From NCBI RefSeq assembly GCF_003576645.1, contig NC_044924.1:29541600-29605599 (forward strand): a DNA stretch of 64,000 nucleotides. The letters run 5' to 3'. Below the pieces are notes generated by a model. It was not told the origin of the DNA. It searched no databases and was given only the letters and a program-made list of their open reading frames with translations. Below, piece by piece: positions 46,097 through 56,187 of the stretch. The stretch is from Ipomoea triloba. Lineage: Eukaryota; Streptophyta; Magnoliopsida; Solanales; Convolvulaceae. Positions within the stretch are counted from its first letter, which is position 1. Each line of letters opens with the position of its first letter. Position numbers and translations under genes: made by a program.

Positions 46097-47511
46097 ATGG
46101 CTCTAAGATTCATAGTCTTTGCCATTGCTATGGTGGCTTTAGCATCTTCATTTGCCCATGCATCTGATCCCAGCCCTTTGCAAGACTTTTGCGTTGCAGT
46201 TAATGATTCTAATGCAGCCGGTAAGTTGCTAAACTACATATCATGATTGTTGGTGAATATTTTGAAATATTCCTATTACTGATTTTAGGAAAAAGTGTCA
46301 AACATGTAAATAAACTTATAGTTTTGTGCAATTGAATTACTGGACTAAAAAAGTGTGCAATCGAATTATAAAACAAGCAAAGTATGTGCAATTGATACAT
46401 TTTTCTGATCTATTTTAGTGCAATTTGAGTTTAAAACTTTTCAATATTTCATCCCAACTAGTATGTCAGAGGAAAAGGGCAAACTTAGTACAAACCATGT
46501 TAGCAATATGATCGAATTCAACTGGGAAAATTGAAAAAATATTTCGATTGCACATATTTTTATGTTTAGATGATTTAATTGCATAGTTAGCATGGCCGAG
46601 CCGACCGGATTAACTCGGTTAACTCGATCGAAATGGACAAGTTAACTCAACCAAGTCGTGCTAGGCAGCCGAGTTGGCAGAATTAGATGCCTAGGCGGCC
46701 AGTTGCCTAGACGGACGCCTAGGCGGCCAGTCGCCTAGATGAACGCCTAGGAGGGAAATCGCCACGGTCCCCCTACACCGATTTTTGCAGCCGTGCCTAT
46801 TTGACATTTTTTTTTCCTTCATTTGAATTAAAGTTCATCCTATATGAGCATGCATGATCTTGAAATGAACATGAGTGTTCGTTTCTCATCAATGGCATTC
46901 AACTGTACTGTCATCTAATGCATGTTTACAATTGTTCTAATTTGTTTGCAGTGTTTGTGAATGGGAAAATATGCAAGAATCCGATGCAAGTTGTAGCTAA
47001 TGATTTCCTCTTTAGAGGTTTAAACATGCCCGGAAACACATCAAATCCACTTGGATCAAAGGTTACACCCGTGAATGTCAACAACCTACCAGGACTTAAT
47101 ACACTCGGCGTCTCACTAGTCCGTATCGACTTTGCACCAAACGGCCTCAACCCACCTCACACACATCCTCGAGCAACTGAGGTTTTATTTCTTTTAGAAG
47201 GCACTCTCTATGTGGGATTCGTTCTGTCAAATCCTCCCCCGGGCATAAAGAATCCACTCTTCACCAAAACATTGGTGGCAGGTGACGTATTTGTCTTCCC
47301 AGAGGGCCTCATTCATTTCCAATTCAATGTTGGAAAGAGCAACGCAGTTGCATTTGCTGGACTAAGTAGCCAAAATCCTGGAGTTATCACTATTGCAAAT
47401 GCCGTCTTTGGTTCAAACCCACCCATCAATCCTCAAGTTCTCACTAAAGCATTCCAAGTTGGACAAAATGTGATTAACTATCTCCAAGCTCAATTTTGGT
47501 ATAACAATTAG
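46097..47511 (+). CDS. Germin-like protein, copy 5
   Basis: Exons 46097-46220 and 46952-47511 with a 731-bp intron give 227 residues, one shorter than the others because the C-terminus ends WYNN. The signal peptide is [20 protein letters not shown]. Ligands His111, His113, Glu118 and His163 and Cys32/Cys49 are retained. Distinctive residues are Val95 and Val98 ([11 protein letters not shown]) and Ile140 (PPGIKN); Glu159 and Ser171 are as in copy 4. The intron is lengthened by a CTAGGCG-family insertion that its counterpart in copy 3 lacks. Predicted secreted, Mn-binding germin-like protein. It is the 3'-most member of the cluster. Confidence 0.92.
46585..46797. mobile_element. CTAGGCG-family insertion in the GLP5 intron
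   Basis: Starts near AGCATGGCCGAGCC and ends GATTTTTGCAGCCGTGCC. It contains several CCTAGGCGGCCAG units plus TTAACTCGRTCGAAAT sequence, as in the element at 25086-25545. The copy 3 intron lacks it. Confidence 0.6.
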
Positions 47512-48117
47512 GGGATATGAAATTATTTAATGTTAAAGGGAGTATTTAATTTAAATTTGAAAAAGAAAAAGCCCTATGTGGCATATGTTTGTTATATATG
47601 GTTGAAGTTGCATTTTATCTCTTAGTATATGTACTGTACGTGTTAAGTACGTGTTGTTGAATAACATAATGAATTTGTTACCTTCCTGTATTATCAAGTT
47701 TTGGCTTACAATTAAGCTAAGTATGCCTAGTGAACTTATTGCTAGTGTTGTGATGAAAATAAATTATCTAGTCCACTAGTATTTAGTATATAATTTTTTT
47801 TTTAGTAGTATTTAGTATATAATATAAAACATTAAAAAAATCATAAATGTACAGCCTAATTAGCAGTTTAAATTTTTCACAAACATACCCTTCAACTTCG
47901 TATAAAGACTGACCCATGGGATCTGTTAACTTCCAAAACATAATTCTATAATCCAAATATTAATTTAAACTTTTAGTTAATACGCATATTAGGACTCTGT
48001 ATTCTAGCCGCACTAGAATTCTTTCTCCTCATATATATATATATATATATATATATTTTAACAAAGAGTCCTAGTTAGATGAGTAATGATAAATGGTAGA
48101 TTCACAATAACACATGT

Positions 48118-48193
<76 letters not shown>

Positions 48194-48365
48194 AACATAG
48201 ATTAAAAAAATAAAGAAAATGATTTTCAAGGTTTCTTATTTGTGATCTTTGATGCTCAACTTTGAATGCTATGTATATAGTCTGGCTAATTAATTGACCA
48301 AAGTTCATGTTAAATTTTATATTATATTGTTTTTTTTTAATACACTCTAACATATTTATAGTATA
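47512..48365. other. GLP5 3' flank with (TA)n tracts
   Basis: Collinear with GLP3's 3' flank. (TA)n runs occur at 48035-48056 and 48121-48189; the second is about 69 bp of pure TA. No gene. Confidence 0.6.
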
Positions 48366-49045
48366 CTAGTTTTTCACGCGCATTGCGCGAATAGAATAAT
48401 GGCCAATGTTTATTTTTAAATAAGTACTTCAAAGTATATCAATACAAGATTATATATGAGATATTCATGCACATGTAATTGAATGTTGAATTTGTTTATT
48501 TAAATTGGTAATTCAAAGTATATGGATGCAAGATAATATATGAGAGGGTGATTATAATTGTCATTAAAATAAATGTTTGCAATTTTGTAAAAACGATAGT
48601 CTAAATACTTAGTCTAAAAATGATAATATAAATAAATACTATTTTTGGTAATATAAATTTATACATTTTAAATCATATTAATAAAGAAATACGATTTTAC
48701 CTTTAAAGTGAACAACTGTGATGTAGTCCAAAATATATTACGGGGTAGTTTCACGCTTCAATTTATTGGGTTATTTGAATGTCTTCTTTGTCAACAAATT
48801 CTCCCAAAGTAGTTAATATGATTTGAAGGTAAGGAATTTTTGCATTGTAGAAAATAAATACAATATAACCGATGAAATTATATCTCTTTTTAATTTTTTG
48901 ATAATGAATAATTTTTATTGTAGAAGATAAAGACATATAACTAATGAAATTATATCTCTTTTTTAATTTTTTGATAAGGAATATTTTTTTTGAATAAAGG
49001 CATTGTACACATCGAATTCTTTTTTTGAAAACAAACAGACATCCA

Positions 49046-49846
49046 TTAATATAAAAGATCCACATCAAATAGAAAAGAAGGAGGGGATACTCCCCACTCC
49101 TTACGGTCGGCAATGAGTAAAGCATCCCTAGCGAGTAGGTGAGCTGCTTTATTCGCGGACCGTTTGGCAAATACAAAGCACAAACTATGAAAGTTTAAAG
49201 CTAGGCATCTAATGTCGGACAGGATAAGGTCGAGATAGGTGCAACCATTGGAATTCTTGATACCTTCGACCACTAACAGAGCATCTGATTCGATCTGGAT
49301 ATTGTCCATGCATCTTGACTTGAGCCATGATAGAGCTTCACGGATCGCGATGGCTTCAGCAATCTTTGCATTGTGATAACCTCTGAACTTAAGCTGGAGC
49401 GCTGCATGGAAGGATCCTTCATTGTCTCGAACTAGACAGGCCACCCCAGTGGATTTGGAGTTGGCATCATTAGCAGCATCAACATTCACTTTTAAATAAC
49501 CAGTAGGTGGGGGCTGCCAAGTGGTTGTGGAGGTGGCAGCAGTGGGAGCATGGGTAGACGATTGAAGGGACCTCCAGGTGCTAAGAAATGAAGCAGCATG
49601 ATCAAGAATTCTGGGAGGTAAAGACGGGCCGTTGTTCCAAACTTTGTTGTTCCTTTCTTGCCAAATCATCCAGCATGAAGTGAGGAGGAGACCAAAACAA
49701 TCCGTGGACAGCTTTTCCATATTTCTCTCGAGCCAGGTTGTGATGTCCAAGTTGGTGCCCATGTAGATATCATCAAATGNCTGCAGGCTTGCCATGTAAA
49801 CATCTTGACCTTCGGGGGAATAGAGAGGTTCCTGATCTTTGTCCAT
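49046..49846 (-). pseudogene. LINE ORF2, C-terminal part with RNase H
   Basis: Encodes WMIWQERNNKVWNNG, a proline-rich linker, then the RNase H-like domain (LKVNVDAANDANSKSTGVAC, AEAIAIREALSWLKSRCMD, IQIESDALLVVEGI, FVFAKRSANKAAHLLARDAL), with the first and later catalytic Asp/Glu positions present. It is separated from the RT frame by the N at 49790, where the cysteine-rich zf-RVT segment appears to be missing. Confidence 0.85.
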
Positions 49847-51148
49847 TTGAAAGGCTGGGGCAACGAAGGATAACCAACCAGATATTTGTAACAGCTGCGC
49901 ACAGAATATATACCTTTCTCCTCTTTTGTCCAGATGATTATATCTTCATGGTTCGACATTGGCAGAGGGATGCTAAGAATATTATCAATGTCCTCTTCAT
50001 CGAAAATGTCGTTCAATATGTCTACATCCCAACCCGAATTTTCGAGGTGCATGAGGCCTGAGACTGTGCCATCACTTAGGTGGATGGGCATAACTGTTTG
50101 GATGAAGGGATGGGGGGCTTCGACCAACCAGGGGTCCTTCCATATATTGATAGATGTGCCGTTGCCCACTCTCCAACTGCAGTTGTCATTGATCACTTTC
50201 TGGGATGCAAGAATACTACGCCAGACAAATGATGGATTGCTCCCCAAACTAGCATCGAAAAAGGAACAGCTCTTGAAATATTTAGACTTGAAAACTCTTG
50301 TGAGTAAGGAATCAAGGTGAGCAATAAACCTCCAGGCCTGTTTGCCTAGGAGCGCCAGGTTAAACTCACCTATCCTCCTGAAGCCCATACCCCCTGCAGA
50401 CTTGGGGTAACATAGATCCTTCCAACGTTTCCATTTGATTCCTTTACCCCTTGAACCTTGCCCTCTCCACCAGAAATCATTCAGCGCAACTTCAATGCTA
50501 TTACACAAGGTTTTGCGGATTCTCCCAAGAATCTTTGCTTTTATGAAGCCCAAGATTTCAGTCTTACGCCTGCCAATAAGGGAAGGAAGGCCGAGATAGC
50601 TACCCCTGTGGCTACCTTCACTGATGCCAATAGTTTCACAGACAACCTCCCTAGTAAGGGGATCAACGTTTCTGCTGAATTGGAGCGCTGATTTATTGAA
50701 GTTTATAGTCTGCCCAGAAGCCGTAGTGAACTCCTCCAGCGTGGCTTTAAGAGTGTTGATCTCAAGAGAATTATCCCTGCAAAACACAAGACAATCATCT
50801 GCGAAGAACATATGGGTTAGGGTCGGAGCATTTCTAGCAATGACAATTCCGTGCAGCCCACCAGCTTGGACTTCTTTGTGAATAAGGGCACTTAGACCTT
50901 CCACAACTAAAATGAAGAGGTAAGGGGAGAGGGGATCCCCTTGCCTTAGGCCTCTTTGAGGAGTGACTGAACCGATGACAGAGCCCTCTTATAGAATAGA
51001 GAAGCTGACAGAACTTATGCAGGCATAGATAAGATTAACAAAAATCAGCATGGAACCCCAGTTTACCTAGAATGCCTCTCACAAGGTCCCAATTAACCCT
51101 GTCAAAAGCCTTGCTCATGTCTAACTTAAGACTGACCATTCCCCCCTT
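49790..51148 (-). pseudogene. LINE ORF2, reverse transcriptase C-terminal half
   Basis: Reads SLKLDMSKAFDRVNWDLV and then, in a changed frame, LRQGDPLSPYLFILVVEGLS. The RT active-site box is THMFFADDCLVFCRDN, followed by thumb and connection sequence to PPKVKMFTWQAC before the N. An in-frame stop separates it from the preceding ORF2 piece (after FLNRKSQ) and there is at least one frameshift between about 50905 and 51060. Confidence 0.85.
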
Positions 51149-52849
51149 TTATTGGGATTTCCTATTCAAGAAGTGGTGTGCTTCATATGCAAGGAGGATA
51201 TTATCAGTGATTAGCCTCCCTGGGACAAAGGCACTTTGGGAGCTTGAGATGATAGAAGGTAACAAAGGCTTTAGTCTATTGGCAATGGTCTTAGAAAGGA
51301 TTTTATATAGGACATTACAGAGGGAGATACGTCTCAGATCAGACATGGTTTCGGGCTTGGAATTTTTTGGAATTAGGACAATGTGGGTGGTGTTGCTGCC
51401 AATGGGAAGCTGCTTGGTTAGCCTAGCTGTCTCACAGAAATTTATCACATCCCTCCCAATAATATCCCAGTAATGTTGGTAGAAACCAGGGGTGAATCCA
51501 TCGGGTCTAGGGGATTTATCATGCTTCATTTCAAAGAGGGTCTTTCTAATTTCCTCTCCCTCAAATTTCCGGTTAAGGATCAGATTTTGAGCCTCGCTGA
51601 TACTGCTCTCAATACTTTGGATAACAGGGGTTATGTCACACTCAGAGGAGGTAAACAAAGATTGGAAATAATTCAAGATAAGGGCATTTAGTTGATTACC
51701 ATTGTCAACCCATGATCCTGCATTATTCTTCAGCCTGCGAATAGTGTTCACTTGCCTTCTCCTCCTGACCGCGTTGTGAAAGTAAGTGGTGTTAAGATCT
51801 CCCTCCTTATACCAGTGCTGTTTGGCACGTTGTTTCCAAAATGAGTTTTGTTGGTCTAGAGCCTTTAAATGTTGGTACTGTGCCTCCCTGAAAAGAGCAC
51901 ATCCCCTCTGATCTGTTCTGGGCTTAAGGTAGGACATTCTCCTCTCCCAATAGTTGATGCGTTTCTGGAAATCTTTCGTGAACATTTTCCCCCAATGCCA
52001 AACCGCCTTGCCACATCTTTCAATTCTGTCAAGGAGGTTGAGACCGAATGAGTTTGACCAGCTCTCAATGACCACTTCACGGCACCTGGATTCCTTGAGC
52101 CAAAGATTCTCGAATTTGAACTGACGATGACGGGGAGGGCGGTGAACAGAAACAACATTAAGAAGAAGCAGGAGGTGGTCGCTTCTAGAGGAGATGATGG
52201 AGCAGGCTTTAGCTTCCGCGAATGCGTCTTTCCAAGAATCATTGACGAGGATCCGATCAAGTTTAGCTTGGATCCAATTAGGCCTACCTCTTAATTTCTC
52301 CCAAGTGAGCTGATGACCAGTGAAAGGGAAGTCAGAGAGTCCACTTGATTCCACCGCCTCACCAAAGCCTTCCATAAGCCAACGAGGTTGAGGTAGTCCA
52401 CCACTCTTCTCATCTGGATTCAAGATGTCATTGAAATCGCCAATAACAGCCCATGGAAGGTTGTCTTGGGATGAGAGGTGCTTAAGCAAGTTCCAACTGA
52501 TGTGCCGCCTGTTCCGATCTGGCTCGCCGTAAAAACCAGTAAGGCGCCAGTAAAGTTCACCGTCATTGTGGGAGACGATCGCGTCGATGTGTCTGTGCGA
52601 ATAGCTTTTGATTTTGAGCATTTGACTGTGTTTCCATAAGCATGCTAATCCACCACTGTGACCCACATTCTCAACAACTAACAGGCCTTCAAAGCCCAAC
52701 CGCCTCTTGATGGGCTCTAACTTGTTCTGACCCACCAAAGTCTCAATAAGGAAAACAATATTTGGCTTCTTGTAGTGGATGAGATCCACAAGGACTTGAA
52801 CCGACGTGGGATTGCCTAGCCCACGACAGTTCCAAGCTAAGACACTCAT
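51149..52849 (-). pseudogene. LINE ORF2, endonuclease and RT start (copy 1)
   Basis: A 566-codon open frame. The apurinic-type endonuclease occupies residues 1 to about 230, with MSVLAWNCRGLGNP, a Glu in LIETL, VIGDFNDIL and SRSDHLLLL (the S-D-H catalytic triplet). After the linker the RT domain begins (LIPKNSKPETMSDLRRISLC, SQSAFVPGRLITDNILLAYE). The start codon overlaps the ORF1 stop of the duplicated ORF1 end as ATGA. It ends at an in-frame stop after FLNRKSQ. Confidence 0.88.
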
Positions 52850-54847
52850 TGATCTTGGCGGGCCTGGGAACCAGAGCCCGCCTCCAGCAAGTTTTTTTGG
52901 TCCATCTCATCAGTAGTGAAGTCCATCACCATAGCAGAAGCCCGTTCCGGCCCATTAAGAAAAGGCCCAAAATCCTCGTGAGATCTTCTTCTACTTCTTT
53001 GTTCTTGAATGAGTAGGCCCAGAACAGAGGTACTTGGTTGACTAAGAGGGAGCGTTTCAGCCGCCACAATATGGGCATTAAATGAGGATTCCTCGAGCGT
53101 GGCAGTCGCATTAAAGATAGCCTGGGGTGCTGCGCTCTGGTCATTACCCAGCGTGTAAGCCGAATCAGGAATAGNGGGTCTAGGGGATTTATCATGCTTC
53201 ATTTCAAAGAGGGTCTTTCTAATTTCCTCTCCCTCAAATTTCCGGTTAAGGATCAGATTTTGAGCCTCGCTGATACTGCTCTCAATACTTTGGATAACAG
53301 GGGTTATGTCACACTCAGAGGAGGTAAACAAAGATTGGAAATAATTCAAGATAAGGGCATTTAGTTGATTACCATTGTCAACCCATGATCCTGCATTATT
53401 CTTCAGCCTGCGAATAGTGTTCACTTGCCTTCTCCTCCTGACCGCGTTGTGAAAGTAAGTGGTGTTAAGATCTCCCTCCTTATACCAGTGCTGTTTGGCA
53501 CGTTGTTTCCAAAATGAGTTTTGTTGGTCTAGAGCCTTTAAATGTTGGTACTGTGCCTCCCTGAAAAGAGCACATCCCCTCTGATCTGTTCTGGGCTTAA
53601 GGTAGGACATTCTCCTCTCCCAATAGTTGATGCGTTTCTGGAAATCTTTCGTGAACATTTTCCCCCAATGCCAAACCGCCTTGCCACATCTTTCAATTCT
53701 GTCAAGGAGGTTGAGACCGAATGAGTTTGACCAGCTCTCAATGACCACTTCACGGCACCTGGATTCCTTGAGCCAAAGATTCTCGAATTTGAACTGACGA
53801 TGACGGGGAGGGCGGTGAACAGAAACAACATTAAGAAGAAGCAGGAGGTGGTCGCTTCTAGAGGAGATGATGGAGCAGGCTTTAGCTTCCGCGAATGCGT
53901 CTTTCCAAGAATCATTGACGAGGATCCGATCAAGTTTAGCTTGGATCCAATTAGGCCTACCTCTTAATTTCTCCCAAGTGAGCTGATGACCAGTGAAAGG
54001 GAAGTCAGAGAGTCCACTTGATTCCACCGCCTCACCAAAGCCTTCCATAAGCCAACGAGGTTGAGGTAGTCCACCACTCTTCTCATCTGGATTCAAGATG
54101 TCATTGAAATCGCCAATAACAGCCCATGGAAGGTTGTCTTGGGATGAGAGGTGCTTAAGCAAGTTCCAACTGATGTGCCGCCTGTTCCGATCTGGCTCGC
54201 CGTAAAAACCAGTAAGGCGCCAGTAAAGTTCACCGTCATTGTGGGAGACGATCGCGTCGATGTGTCTGTGCGAATAGCTTTTGATTTTGAGCATTTGACT
54301 GTGTTTCCATAAGCATGCTAATCCACCACTGTGACCCACATTCTCAACAACTAACAGGCCTTCAAAGCCCAACCGCCTCTTGATGGGCTCTAACTTGTTC
54401 TGACCCACCAAAGTCTCAATAAGGAAAACAATATTTGGCTTCTTGTAGTGGATGAGATCCACAAGGACTTGAACCGACGTGGGATTGCCTAGCCCACGAC
54501 AGTTCCAAGCTAAGACACTCATTGATCTTGGCGGGCCTGGGAACCAGAGCCCGCCTCCAGCAAGTTTTTTTGGTCCATCTCATCAGTAGTGAAGTCCATC
54601 ACCATAGCAGAAGCCCGTTCCGGCCCATTAAGAAAAGGCCCAAAATCCTCGTGAGATCTTCTTCTACTTCTTTGTTCTTGAATGAGTAGGCCCAGAACAG
54701 AGGTACTTGGTTGACTAAGAGGGAGCGTTTCAGCCGCCACAATATGGGCATTAAATGAGGATTCCTCGAGCGTGGCAGTCGCATTAAAGATAGCCTGGGG
54801 TGCTGCGCTCTGGTCATTACCCAGCGTGTAAGCCGAATCAGGAACTG
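51503..54847. repeat. 1673-bp direct duplication across an N, probable assembly error
   Basis: 51503-53174 and 53176-54847 appear essentially identical, both starting GGGTCTAGGGGATTTATCA; the junction is a single N at 53175. The repeated unit runs from the RT part of ORF2 back into the end of ORF1. Copy 1 stops inside a 42-bp repeat of ORF1 (GAATCAGGAATAG). Identical copies meeting at an N suggest two overlapping contigs placed side by side rather than a biological duplication. Confidence 0.8.
53176..54522 (-). pseudogene. LINE ORF2, N-terminal part (copy 2)
   Basis: Repeats the endonuclease and linker found at 52849-51503, to MKHDKSPRP, and then runs into the N. Its ATG (54522-54520) overlaps the ORF1 stop (54521-54519) as ATGA. 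Confidence 0.88.
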
Positions 54848-55781
54848 CGCTCTGGTCATTACCCAGCGTGTAAGCCGAATCAGGAATAGTGCTTTGACCA
54901 AAGGTAACCTCGTACCTTGGGAAACCCGCCTGAGGATGAACATGCTGATTGTCGCCGGTAGGAGTGGCGGCCGGAGATAGGGTTTTTGCAGGGCGTTCAG
55001 ATAGGATCCATTTATTACCAGATGATTGCATGCGCCTTCCCCCTGCTCTGAGTTCGGGGCCGTAGGATCTGAAGCATTCATTCTCCTCGAGTTGCATGGG
55101 GCAATAGCGTTCTCCGTGGCCTATTCTTCCACAAATGAAACAGAAAGTTGGCAAACGTTCATACTTGCATTCCAACCTCAGGTCCTCTCCTGTGGACAGA
55201 GTGATGGTGAGACCTTTTTTTAGGGGCTTTGTGACATCTAGCAAGACCCGGATCCTGATGAAGGTGTTCCATGTGCCATCAAAGTTGGTGATATCGGCTT
55301 TCACGAACTCACCCAGACTGTTGCCTATCTTTTCTGCCGTTTGGATGTTGATAAGCTGCCTTGTTACTTTGTGTATTTGGACCCAAAACTCAGCCTTGGT
55401 GAGGTCAACATCCAAGGGATTTTCTTGGTTGCCAAGCTTTTGCAGGATGATGAGGTTTTGTTCATAAGACCAAGGCCCATCTTCCAAAACCCTCAGCATA
55501 TCTTTCTCATGGAAGAAAATGAAGACAAACAAGTTGATTTGGATCTCTTTAACCATCATACCGCGTTGTGGACGCCAGATCGTGCCCATGGTGTCTCTCA
55601 TGAAGGGGAACTTGACCTGCTTTTCCGTGAAGACAGTGCCGACCAACGCGAAGGCGTCATCGTCAAGGAGGGAAGGAAGGTCTTCAACATTAATGGGAAT
55701 GTTGATGTCGTCGCTGTCCTGGATGGTGAGGCCTTCATAGTGAGCTGTGAGTGAATCATTGGCATGACTAGAGGAAGCCAT
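54519..55781 (-). pseudogene. LINE ORF1, nucleic-acid-binding protein
   Basis: Starting at the ATG at 55781 (MASSSHANDSL) the frame has 420 codons; an upstream in-frame ATG at 55964 would add 61 residues of repeat-like sequence and is less likely. An N-terminal DUF4283-type domain (LVGTVFTEKQVKFPFMRDTM, VLEDGPWSYEQNLIILQK, FWVQIHKV) is followed by a CCHC zinc knuckle, CFICGRIGHGERYC. The C-terminal tail is Pro/Ser-rich with a 14-residue tandem repeat (PDSAYTLGNDQSAV / PDSAYTLGNDQSAA). ORF1 proteins of L1 elements bind the element RNA. The frame is open, but the element as a whole is defective. Confidence 0.88.
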
Positions 55782-55799
55782 TTGTTGCTGAAGGGTAGG

Positions 55800-55945
55800 A
55801 AATCGTATTGGTGGGTGATAGTTAGAGTACAGGGATTTCAGGCTGGGCATGTGTTGGGGGATGTCTTGGGTTTTAAAGTCCAGAGCAAAAGGGTGTTGGG
55901 GGATGTCTTGGGTTTTAAAGTCCAGAGCAAAAGGGTTCATAAATG
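55800..55945. repeat. 42-bp tandem repeat in the LINE 5' leader
   Basis: GGTGTTGGGGGATGTCTTGG with the adjoining GTTTTAAAGTCCAGAGC occurs twice in tandem (about 55850-55935). In the open frame upstream of ORF1 it gives PFALDFKTQDIPQH twice. The period is 42 bp, like the separate ORF1 tail repeat. Confidence 0.8.
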
Positions 55946-56187
55946 CAGGCACACCAACCACCAAAAAGAACAGGACAGGGAATCAAAGCGGAGATATAAT
56001 GCATTAAAGAGAGGGCAACAACCAGAGGAACTCGGATCATGGGGGAAGATGAGTAGAAAGCTTGTTAGACAACAAGAGAGAAAAACTTGTTAACATGAAC
56101 AAGAGAGAGGAATTTTTTTTTCTTTTTTTTCATATAAGACTTTTAATATAAGATTTAGTGTATTACAACCTGTACACATCGAATTCT

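Larger units (their letters stand above)
40865..48365. repeat. Segmental duplication, copy B
   Basis: Partner of 20080-29310. B-only insertions are the solo LTR 41822-43061, LINE tail about 43562-43898, SINE 44548-44731, CTAGGCG element 46585-46797 in the GLP5 intron, and long (TA)n tracts at 48035-48056 and 48121-48189. After a large insertion the homology resumes at about 56285-56480 (GATTGGGATGAGGTTCGAAC). Confidence 0.8.
49021..56170 (-). mobile_element. L1-type LINE with 17-bp TSD, defective
   Basis: Flanked by a perfect 17-bp TSD, TGTACACATCGAATTCT, at 49004-49020 and 56171-56187. On the minus strand the order is 5' UTR, ORF1, ORF2 (endonuclease, RT, zinc-binding region, RNase H), short A-rich tail. 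It is 7150 bp here, but 1673 bp are a direct duplication joined at an N. Stops, frameshifts and a second N (49790) break ORF2. Confidence 0.9.

Noticed and set aside
8558..47511. Calling the GLPs oxalate oxidases
   Set aside because: Metal ligands are conserved in all germin-like proteins, and sequence alone does not show oxalate oxidase activity, which is mostly established for cereal true germins.
51865..53933. Antisense and other-frame open frames of 60-131 codons in the LINE
   Set aside because: They overlap the ORF2 coding sequence in other frames and appear twice only because of the duplicated segment.
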